From Gibbula magus (Eukaryota; Mollusca; Gastropoda; Trochida; Trochidae): 64,000 nt of DNA. The notes below the pieces were generated by a model. That model had not been told where the DNA came from. It ran no database searches and saw nothing but the letters and a program-made list of their open reading frames with translations. Below, in pieces: positions 56,101 through 64,000 of the stretch (position 1 is the first letter of the stretch; every line of letters begins with the position of its first letter). The stretch is from contig OW388291.1 in NCBI GenBank assembly GCA_936450465.1, forward strand, positions 85,853,099-85,917,098, in the 5' to 3' direction. The translations under genes and the position numbers were made by a program.

Positions 56101-56372
56101 GCTGTCTCGGCAAATTGCTTCCGGGTATCTTCCTCGCTACTTGTGTGTAAATATTACTCGTTTTTAGCTTCAGAATTTAATTGTTGACTGGAAAGTTGTA
56201 CATCATGTAGGTTTTAAAACATGTTTTAATGGAAAATTATTTCGCAGAAGTTTCTCAAAGTGCGCCAACTCAACTTTATTTGCGTGAAATTTGGCGTACA
56301 TAATTTTCAATTTGCGGGAGTAAGTATAAAAGTGCGAGTATCCCGCAATCCCGCAGCCTGGATGCATCCCTG
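53185..56372 (-). mobile_element. hAT-type DNA transposon, 3,188 bp, apparently complete
   Basis: Ends carry a 16-bp perfect inverted repeat, CAGGGATGCATCCAGG at 53185-53200 and its complement at 56357-56372. TTATTA abuts both ends (53179-53184 and 56373-56378), a 6-bp target duplication, shorter than the usual 8 bp of hAT elements. Inside is a single uninterrupted transposase frame on the minus strand. Near the left end lies the palindrome AGTGGGCCAATTGGCCCACT; near the right end GCGGGAT occurs twice. The element lies in the probable 5' intron of TRAF3, same orientation. Confidence 0.9.
53374..55524 (-). CDS. hAT-family transposase, ZNF862-like, intact 716-residue frame
   Basis: Cut-and-paste transposase of the hAT superfamily, resembling the animal group that gave rise to ZNF862-type proteins. 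The N terminus MKRRITDFFKS looks like a PCNA-binding-type ITDFF motif. A TTF/BED-like zinc finger follows (C85, C88, H113, H119). The RNase H-like core shows LTDESTD (Asp229), GFGSDGASVMTG (Asp297) and HCFAHKLNL, the hAT C-x2-H signature at 325-328. The C-terminal dimerisation region holds ADCERGFS with the presumed catalytic Glu658 and NRNRLEASTLNRLMMI. ATG at 55524 opens the frame, and no stop or frameshift is present. Short plus-strand frames here are shadows. Confidence 0.93.
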   Translation of the reverse strand: MKRRITDFFKSDDRETRMNESENIGIGTEVVEIAVTDGVSQTSGESNNDSAKNEPAKKYRHVFQQKWLKDYVWLRYDDKSGVMTCEFCKKAGKKNTFTSNECTNYRTSTMERHQESTCHVHALRDQALSKNFSFASKNALTQKTEAIISAIKSVYWLAKEGIATSKYSSLIDFLQFQGLDTLQHLDCGRNATYTSRTTADEIQEVISDMIEEDIISQILKCEHYAVLTDESTDITVTKKLVVYVRVVDEHFEQKTFFLGNVAISDVSATSDVIFNKLKTFVESKGLSVKNVIGFGSDGASVMTGRRNGVATQFKHENPYCINIHCFAHKLNLCTSQAAESVSFIKSFQKTLTDIFYYFHKSSNRSQELSNIQKILDSPEVKMKEIHDVRWFSFYDALHTVYNSWLPLVKYFKQKTKPTSTEKCILEKLLDYRFVSTLHMLMDVIPPVTQLNIIFQKQNLDIACVRPAIDGAIQAVVMAKDGKTYFQKLKEEKVKIVDRKMSFQGQALGGDNVKTVKKEFEQIRSDFIDKLKGNIEKRFPSSSTDIACSFAVLGCRTLTFLSEDEREAYGKDELQRLTKHYGEDKENQHGVKFSALVNTLECENEWRMAKRLIYDQKYPRDSLPILWKLLHLHSKDMFPNLLKLAKVALTIPLQTADCERGFSCQNNLHTSNRNRLEASTLNRLMMIFLEGPPARQFDYEAAVIRWKGKQSRRLFQC

Positions 56373-56378
56373 TTATTA

Positions 56379-59037
56379 TCGTGTTTTTGTTTTTAGACAA
56401 AAACACTCGTGAAAATATAACCTTTCTACCTCACTCGATGAGATAAACATGGTATTAGTCAAGAAAAGACAGATATCCTCTATATATTTAATAGCTCATT
56501 TTGCAGTAGACATGTCATTTATTGAGGACAATAAATTGCAAACATGTATCTATCATAGTTTGCATGTGACAAGTCATAGAAGAGTGTCATTTTTCAAAGG
56601 CTCACAACTGCTCAACTTATTAAGATATTGACATTTTATTTTCACATACGGACGCACAATAACAAGAGGAACATTTTTTGTGTTGTACCCTTTCATGAAA
56701 AAGTTGATAGTTAAGCTTTCAACATCGCAAAGGTTAAGCATTTTTGAATATTTTCTTGAATATTCAGAAGAATATAACGCATTACCTATGTATGCAATCT
56801 TAATGATGATTACATCTACTTAAGTGGAAATTAAAGCACAAGTTGTTCTATGTTACACCTAAGTATGAAAATATTAACCATTTTGTCTTAAAGATCATGT
56901 AGGGGTCCATTAATAAGCGATTGTTACATTTTAAGAGGGTCATTGACTTTGGATATTTTATAATAATAATAATTATAATAATAAACTACTAAAGATAAAG
57001 ACATGCTTGATAGCTCATTTTAAAGTAGAGAAAGTGATGAATAACAGATAGTGCAACATGGAGTTCAAGGTCAAGCAGAAGTCTTGAAGACCTAAGTATT
57101 GCCTTTGCAATCCTAGTTTAGTTTATTATCATTCTTTGTTATCGCCTCATATTTTTCATACAACGATGATAAAATTGAAATACATTTTATGCCTAAATAT
57201 TAGACAGATACATGCATTATAAATGGTATATATTTACAGAGAGAGAGGAAATGTAGGTGTGTGCATGAAAAATGTGGTTTTCGATAGCGACATATTGATA
57301 TAACTACATTGTGCTTGGCATTTTTTTATAATGAGATTTTATTTCCTTTCATCTATTCTGAAAGGGTTAATTTTAATTCATGAAATTATTGAAGGACATT
57401 AAGAAGTGGAAAATACACGAACGTTAAGTTTTCTTACTAATAACTTTCAAGAAAATAGCTTTTCAAACATAAGTATATCTAGCCATTTCTTGTACAATGC
57501 AGAGAATAAGGAACTGAAGTAGATGGAGGTCTTACCTTTTAATTTTAATGAATTCTTCCTTGTTAACATTATTGAGAATTGACTACAGGCGGCTTCCATA
57601 ACCTGACAACATTCGACACACATACATATACACATATTCGTGGATCAAACAACGATTTCCCGTGAAGGGTCTACAAATGGACTAGATCGGGATTTTGATG
57701 AAAGGGCGGATTATGTATGGAAATCAATGTAGATGAATCAAAATTACAGAAACGTGGATCAACATACCATGTGCATTCGCCATTTTCTTTGTTGTACAAA
57801 TTTAACCAATCACGTTGTTACATGCAACCGGTTTTGACGTGTCATATCACAGTGTATAATATTCAAATATTCACATGTACAATACATGTACTTTCTCTCT
57901 CTTCGATTTAAATCATGTTACAAAATCATCATTCATTTATACTTTTAAAACTAAAAATCTGTTATTAATAAGAAATATTTACGCGAGTGTTCAGTTATTT
58001 CGTTAAAACCTCTGTACACCATCCGCTGAACATGCAACGCTGATATTGATAACACGTGACTAAAATCCTAGTTTTACATTTTTTAAGCACGATTTTTTCC
58101 TGACTACAACTCCTTTTAGGGGGAGCTACTAGTGACAAAACAAACATAAACCGTTTTATTTTAATCAGTAATATTTCCTTTGAATGTGACGACAAGATGA
58201 CCCTCAATCGATGGAGCGTGTTGACCAGGAAACATTTCAGTTTTACTAAGAAATCCCTGCTTTCAGTTTCGATACTCTGATCTCTGTGCTTCATTTTAAA
58301 TATGTAGGAAAATTTGTTGTTTTAAATCAGAGACACCGAGGAGATCAGATTTTGCGTAAACAAGTAATTATGGATGATGATCATATGAACGCGTGTCTCT
58401 GTTGAAAATCCGCCATTAAAGTTATAAGTGTGTTAAGGCTTAAGGGGGGAGAATACATTTTTCTTATATAGACCCATATTTTTGTGGATAAATGGATGAT
58501 TGGGATCAGCAAAATGACGCGGTCATTTCAATATTCTTTTTTTAAATAACAAAAAGTAGGAAGCTTTACGCCTGAACGGGAATGTTCAAGGGTTGACCAT
58601 CCCACATTGTAACACACCAGCAATCTCATTCATCGGGAAATATTGTCGAACATTCACGTTCGCTTCCGATACATATCCGGTTAGCAATTGCGACATAACG
58701 GATATAATCATTCGCTTCACATAACAGAGAGAGAAAATGTTTAGTTGTATGCTGACTGTTTGTCAATAACATTGACTAATCGGGAGATCAATATAATTTG
58801 ACATGATTCATGGTGCTTTTAATGATGAATATCAATGAAATCTTTGAAAATCTTTCTTTCTTAGTAACTAATATATATTTTTATAAGCAGATAAAATAAC
58901 ATCACAGGTCAACATCGAATCATGGTTATGAAGCTATCCATTTGATAAATTTGAAGTATATTTAATGTACCTATATGTAATGATTTTAAAATTAATTTAT
59001 TTTTTACCTCAAACTTGTTTTAATACTACCAGGAGAT
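56379..59037. other. Probable TRAF3-like 5' intron, no gene seen
   Basis: AT-rich; nothing coding is supported. There is a short (AAT)n tract at about 56963-56985. Confidence 0.4.
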
Positions 59038-59808
59038 GTGCAGTGCCGACTTACATACCGCCTTACCCACAATACATTTAGTGTACATAGATTATATAAT
59101 TTGATTTATATTTATATACAATACAGAGATATTTATCATTTTGTGTACAAGTCAGCTCAAGACAAAATTCGCAAAAATATTGTGAACTGTGTGAAAGACA
59201 CTGTAATGACTATGACTGCCATATTATTCTACATTGTGAACACTATACACCCCCAGCCAAAAGAATCGCCTACTAGATGTCTTATCAGATAAAAACTGTT
59301 ATGAACACAGTCGAACCACAGTTTTCCACGATTTCAATGGACTTTCATATTAGTTATTGCTTCAGTATAACGTGGAGACCGCCATTAATTATATTTAAGG
59401 AATTATTGCATCTTTCATTTTAAGGAACATAAAGTATAGTGTTCACAATGTAGAATAATATGGCAGTCATAGTCAGTACAGTGTGGCGATTATTTTCAAA
59501 ACTTATAGACCATTTTTATGTCAGTGCATATGTACAAATAGAATTACTAACTGCAGATGAAATGTTGGCTCTATTTGCTGGAGGTGAAATACCATTAAGT
59601 GACGATTTAGAGGAAATGTCATGGAGATGTATAAGTTCCTCTATTCCTTGCTCTTTTCACTCAAGTGTATATATTAGATTTTTGTCTTAATTCCGTTCTG
59701 TACATATGTTTGACTTGTTGTAATGATCTGATGTAACTGTTTAATGTATATTGATCTTCGGATTGATATCTGGAGGAAATAAAGAGATTAATTTATTCAT
59801 TCATATAG
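59038..59808 (+). pseudogene. LINE 3' remnant of the same family type as 2180-5983, split by a foldback element
   Basis: The 3' end reads CTGGAGGAAATAAAGAGATT followed by ATTCATTCAT, matching the minus-strand 3' end of the LINE at 2180 (CTGGAGGAAATAAAGAATAT). Before it are two frames: one ending near 59197 (DIYHFVYKSAQDKIRKNIVN) and one from about 59482 (WRLFSKLIDH ... EMLALFAGGE). They loosely resemble the C-terminal region of that LINE. The middle is occupied by a foldback at 59198-59484. Confidence 0.5.
59198..59484. mobile_element. 287-bp foldback element with 51-bp arms
   Basis: 59198-59248 and 59434-59484 are reverse complements with a single mismatch (arm starts ACACTGTAATGACTATGACT). 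The loop of about 185 bp has no coding sequence. It sits inside the LINE remnant. No clear target duplication. Confidence 0.85.
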
Positions 59809-61423
59809 AGGTTATCGTGAGAGTGTGTTTTGGGATGGTCAATATCCTGCATTAGGAATAAACATTGTATTTTGTTAGCCTTGATATTTACCATCCCAAA
59901 ACACACGAACATGAGAACTTCTTTATCATATAATGTTATTCTTCATTCATTTTGCGCAAAACAGCATGACAACATTAATTTCAAAGTTGAACTTTACTGT
60001 AACTACGCGTATTGATATATGCAAATGAACTGCGTGCTATTCTCACAGTAAAATGACACAAAATAACGCCTCCTAAATTATGCTTTCAATGAAAATAATT
60101 GTTATTTTTGGCATGATCTTAATTTTCAATGTTTTTACACGTTTAAAAATACGTGTTTCAAATGAAAAATATTTCAGGTGAGGACAGCGAATTCGAACTC
60201 GCGTCCTTTCGCGTAATCATGAGTGTAGGGGAGTCCATCTTGAAGGGGCGAGAGTTGCTTCCCTTCCCCCCGGTTGTAAATGGCGACTCACACATCACAC
60301 GGAGAGCTAAACTGAATGTTAGGTAGCGAAATTCTTAAACCCCCTTTACAAAAGTCACATTATGGAACAGTAAAGATTGGCGTTCGATAAATGCATATGT
60401 GACTCAAACTGCCTTTGTTACCTGTGAGTATTTATAAAGTGTTTACTCCGTAGTTTTCAACTCGCGAAGAACATGTTTTGGCACTGCTTGATCATAATAA
60501 AATGTTTTCCGTAATATGCATTGCACTATGTTTGTTTTGTCATTTCTCAAATCAATGTAGATATATATGAAATGAAGTATGTATATTTACACGAAGCTAT
60601 TTCGCTATTACAACTGTTACAGTTATTACAGGCGTTCGAAATGTTGATGCTTGTACGTCATTTTCAAAAGAAGTTCCGTCACTTGACCTCTGTAATTTGC
60701 ATCTTTATCCGTATATGACCCCAACGGATACCGAAAATATCCGTTGCCTTTATCCTGCCGAGAACACCATCCATTGTATGATAAATTGTGATATCAATAA
60801 TGATGAGGTCATATTTGTTTCTTTGAGACCTTGACCTTGGTATAGGGATGCATTTAAAACAACTTTAACCCTGGCCGTAACGGTTGATAAGTGAGTAATA
60901 AACCGTTGATACGTGACATGTTCATCGCTTATAATGAGACCCTTCGGATGAGGTCTTTCATTTTGACCGTGTCACCTTGACCTTGGCACAGAGAGCCTTT
61001 TCCAAAAACGTAATCTTGGTCATAGCATTTAATGAATAAACTATAGTCAACCGTCAATGCTTAGGTACCTGACCATCATATGGATAGTAGTATGGTTTTA
61101 CCCAGAAAACACTTATATTTTAATCGAAACTATGGTTATTCCATGGGCATCAGTGTTTAACAAACACATCTTGTTTTGAAATGTTATTCTTCATTTCGTC
61201 TCTTCATACACATCAACATTATGACATGATAAGAAGATCTTTGAAGATTAAGGATAGCACGACACAATGAATTATATATATTCCAGTGACTTTCGATTAA
61301 GGCTGGATGTTCTTACACCTTCGGTTTTCTACTCACATTTCGGTCAAGTTACACTCTTCTATGATATGTTGTTATCACATTCGGTATTCATTTCGATTGA
61401 ATACTTGTAAGTAAGACACTTAC
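59809..61423. other. Intergenic or 5' intron sequence with short repeats
   Basis: About 60790-61080 holds two diverged units of roughly 150 bp with 'ccttgaccttgg' and 'gatgaggtc'. 60723-60746 is a small hairpin ('aacggata...tatccgtt'). A tRNA-like motif at 60185-60205 was considered and rejected. No gene. Confidence 0.45.
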
Positions 61424-61446
61424 CTCGACAGAAGCCATTGCTGCAT
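61424..61446 (-). other. TRAF3: Candidate TRAF3-like 5' untranslated exon
   Basis: Twenty-three bases between acceptor TATATTTCAG and donor GTAAGTGTC on the minus strand. It contains ATGGCTTCTGTCGAG, but joined to the RING exon this frame soon diverges from the TRAF frame, so it would be an upstream ORF and not the real start. The strong splice sites favour a real exon; the link to TRAF3 is inferred from order and strand. Confidence 0.4.
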
Positions 61447-61753
61447 CTGAAATATAATAAACTCCTTTAATAAACGTAGCATTAGATCATATATCACAAA
61501 TCCTCAAAACAACTAATCCACATGAAACAAAGTAAAGAGAGGTATTTTAAGTTATATCGATAACGTTATTGCTTCTCATTGCACGTCGTTTTAGATTGTC
61601 TTACAGTAAATTTTGTTTGGTTGCAAGGGAAAGGTAGTTTCTGCAAATTTAATTGAAACCTGTAAATCTGAGCGTGAGAAGGTTTAATATGTGAAATAGT
61701 TTATACAAAATGATACTTGCAGCAATAAAAAAAAAAGTCAACGAAGAGCTTAC

Positions 61754-61775
61754 CAATAGTATGCTCGTGTGCCGC
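61754..61775 (-). other. TRAF3: Candidate first untranslated exon ending at GTAAGCTC
   Basis: A donor-like site (ACTATTG followed by GTAAGCTC) lies 18-40 bp downstream of a TATA-like box on the minus strand. The upper boundary is approximate. Confidence 0.25.
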
Positions 61776-61792
61776 GAAAAGAAGGTGTTGAA

Positions 61793-61800
61793 TATTTATA
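61793..61800 (-). promoter_or_regulatory. TATA-like box TATAAATA
   Basis: On the minus strand TATAAATA would place a transcription start near 61765-61770, just before the candidate first donor. AT-rich sequence makes chance matches common. Confidence 0.2.
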
Positions 61801-62150
61801 TTCCTAAAGAATTGAGGGATAAACAAACTGTTTTGGAAAATCACCGGCGTGTAACGGAATTATATTAGCTCTAACATTAATTCAAAGTCTAACCAGGGCG
61901 GGCTTATTGGCGTTGTGATATCTTCCTTTAAGAAAAGGAACAAGTTTATTAGACCAGCAGGCAGGTCACCTACGGGTGGGGTTTAATCTCTGAATTTGAA
62001 TTCTGAGAAGAGACGGTCTGAAAAGGCAAAGGCCAAGGCACTTCGTAAACGGTATTTCATTTCAGAGAGGCTGTATAGAGCGTCTCATTTATAATGATGT
62101 TCAAGATTATGCATTAGCCATTAGAATAAATTCTGACGAGTGCCTGCATT
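61801..62150. other. Intergenic sequence, nothing recognised
   Basis: No gene or repeat recognised; it would be upstream of TRAF3 if the promoter guess is right. Confidence 0.4.
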
Positions 62151-62737
62151 CTCTTCCCACAGAGGTTACTCCCTTCAGATCTCCGGTCCTAACCTCTGTT
62201 CTACATCGCCTGAATCGGCCGGCAAAAATGAAATCCCCTGATTGGTTGCAATTGAATCTAGTGGTACAATCAGCGACGTCGTTGTGAAAGTGACATTTGC
62301 CAATGACACGTCATAATGATAAAATAAACGTATTAAGATAAACGTTTTGTCGTTTAATCTGTTTTCCTCGAAATATACTATTTGATTTTGTGAAAACAAT
62401 TGATCATAAACATGCTGATAAATAAAAAAAAAGACCATATCAGAGACAAAAACCAAAACAAAAATTGTTTTTTGTTGTTTTGTTTAATATTTACATCAGA
62501 CATATTTGAAGGACATATGTTAATTTGAAAGACCCCGAAGAGTCAAATGCCTAGATCTTTGAAGTCACTCGGTTTACATGGCCGCTGAAAGATGAGTTTT
62601 CATTGGTTAAGAAGCAGGGATACAGTATGATGTTCCCCTTTCCTCTCTAGGGAATTTAACAAGAACCTAGAAATTTAGGCCATCTAGAACAGAGGTTAAG
62701 GTCGTTAATCTGAAGGGAGCAGCCTCTGTGGGAAGAG
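62151..62737. mobile_element. 587-bp inverted-repeat element
   Basis: 53-bp arms at 62151-62203 and 62685-62737 are diverged reverse complements. The outer 15 bases CTCTTCCCACAGAGG match exactly, as do the inner AACCTCTGTTCTA. The 93-codon minus-strand frame inside has no recognisable domain. Likely an old MITE. Confidence 0.65.
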
Positions 62738-63170
62738 AGTTCACTCTCAAATTAACCACAGAAATATCCAAAACAATACAATTTTGATTAAATGCGATTA
62801 AGATGTATATTATTGTGATGCGTAGACGTTATATTTTGTTCAAAGCGATCGACAGTGAAACAGGTTTAGTCATTTCAGAGTAAAGCACTGCCGGAATTGC
62901 TAAAAACGCTTTCTTGTTCATTTTAAATTGGCTTCAAACTTGACATTACCTTGTGGAAATGTCTACCGAAAACGTGACTACCTTTGTTAGAGTGCAATAT
63001 CTTTATAAAGAAGGTTTTACAGGAGGACAACTTGTAAGAAAAAGGTACAGTCATACAACAGAATAGAATTAGATTATCAAGAAAATGCCAAAGTTGATAA
63101 GCTTCGATTTCAACCTTGAACTAAATATTTGAAGCCTTGAATATTTGAATTACTTATTTCCCTAAACCAA
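62738..63170. other. Intergenic sequence before a LINE fragment
   Basis: Nothing recognised. Confidence 0.35.
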
Positions 63171-63829
63171 ATAGAGAGCGTAAAGTTTTGAAAAATTGGC
63201 GTCCTATTTCATTGCTAAATTCCCTCTACAAAAGTACATGCATAGCAAACAGACTTAGTTAACATTAGATACTCTTATCCATGAAAACCAAACTGGCTTC
63301 ATACCTGGGAGATGTATGAGTGAAAATATTAGACTTCTTTATGATATCATCTTTGAAACTAGAAAATTGAATAAACCTTGCCTTCTTCTATTGACTTTGA
63401 AAAAGCCTTTGATACCCTTTAAAATACAAACAACGAGAGCATTTGCCGGGATTTGGACCTAACATCATTAAATGGATTGAAATGATAACTGGTAACAGCA
63501 CAGCAGCTGTTATACAAACTGGCCGTATTTCATCATTTTTTCAGCAGGAAATGGGCTGTAGACAGGGTGATCCAGTCTCTCCTTATTTATTTATCCTTGC
63601 AGTGGAAATATTAGGCATTATGATTAGATCAAATGCTGATATAAAGGGAATAATGCTTAATGACATAGAACAAAAACTGGGTCAATATGCTGATGATGCA
63701 CAGTTGTATCTAGATGGGTCCGAAAAAAGCCTCAAAGCAGCAAATGAAACACTCAATATCTTCTATCAAATGTCAGGTCTAAACATGAACATGAACAAAA
63801 CAAGCAAAAAAGTGAGCGTGGCTCACTAA
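63171..63829 (+). pseudogene. LINE reverse transcriptase fragment, L1/Tx1-like
   Basis: Broken reverse transcriptase. In shifting frames one reads NRERKVLKNWRPISLLNSLY, ENQTGFIPGRCMSENIRLLY, DFEKAFDT, then a 128-codon frame with GFGPNIIKWIEMI, GCRQGDPVSPYLFILAVEIL and the catalytic box QYADDAQLYLDG. These are typical of L1/Tx1-type LINEs, a different group from the two other LINEs in the window. Stops and shifts occur at about 63259 and near 63395. The frame ends abruptly after NMNKTS, where unrelated repeat sequence ('gtgagcgtggctcac') begins, so the 3' part is missing. Confidence 0.85.
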
Positions 63830-64000
63830 TACCCCCGACTGTTAAAGTTTGACATTTTTATTTTACTTAACGAGAGGTGTCTGCACACCTAAGAATTGAT
63901 AAGCTATGAAATGTAATTGCTAAGGTTAAACTGTTTGTGAAAAGTGTAGGACAAGTCTCTTCATGTAAAAAGGGTGGTTTAAGTAAAAGTAGGAATAATA
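63830..64000. other. Right edge, repeat-like sequence
   Basis: Begins in a short palindrome-like 'gagcgtggctc' and carries no gene that can be read within the window. Confidence 0.35.

Noticed and set aside
57535..57610. Coding exon starting MEAACSQFSIM before a GTAAGACC donor
   Set aside because: No acceptor, no family match, and no in-frame connection to the RING exon could be shown.
60175..60215. tRNA gene or fragment on the minus strand
   Set aside because: GTTCGAATTCGC resembles a T arm, but the stem pairs wrongly and no D or acceptor arm can be completed.

Overview
This window is nuclear DNA of an animal, most likely a mollusc. It is AT-rich, holds one long intron-split host gene, and is crowded with non-LTR retrotransposons, a hAT-type transposon, short inverted-repeat elements and minisatellites. 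The mollusc assignment is an inference from the style of the repeats (blocks containing GTTTCCATGGAAAC, CCGT-rich blocks, many MITE-like elements) and from the invertebrate TRAF3-like gene. The sequence alone does not fix the species.

Host gene. The minus strand carries a TRAF3-like signalling adaptor. Nine coding exons run from 52611 (start codon, RING finger) down to 28878 (stop). All splice phases agree and the exons join into a 566-residue protein with RING, TRAF zinc fingers, coiled coil and MATH/TRAF-C domain. Possible 5' untranslated exons lie at 61424-61446 and near 61754, with a TATA-like box just upstream. Plus-strand candidate exons near 11.0, 12.7 and 18.1-18.4 kb are weak and unassigned.

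Left part (1-25 kb). A repeat family, called X here, occurs at about 0.4-7.3 kb and again at 19.3-22.4 kb. The first copy holds an inverted-repeat element (M) and a truncated LINE. The LINE is flanked on both sides by a nearly identical 1,008-bp direct repeat. The second X copy is split by a decayed CR1-like LINE. A block at 7.6-8.3 kb is duplicated at 13.25-13.9 kb. A MITE (12.1 kb), a minisatellite (15.2 kb), an ACGAC/GTCGT block (18.8 kb) and an 849-bp inverted-repeat element Y (23.3-24.1 kb) complete this part.

TRAF3 introns (29-52 kb). The 11.7-kb intron 7 holds a two-unit tandem array (31.9-32.6 kb), duplicated M-type repeats (33.5-35.5 kb) and a 3,730-bp inverted-repeat transposon, T1 (35519-39248). 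T1 has 14 copies of a 14-bp palindrome near its ends and carries a nested Y copy. An M relative without T1 preserves the matching unoccupied site.

Right part (52-64 kb). A 3.2-kb hAT element with an uninterrupted 716-codon transposase lies in the probable 5' intron of TRAF3. Further right are a LINE 3' remnant interrupted by a foldback element, another inverted-repeat element, and a decayed LINE reverse transcriptase fragment at the right edge.

Main candidates for something undescribed are the LINE between 1-kb direct repeats, and T1 with its palindrome arrays and empty-site evidence.
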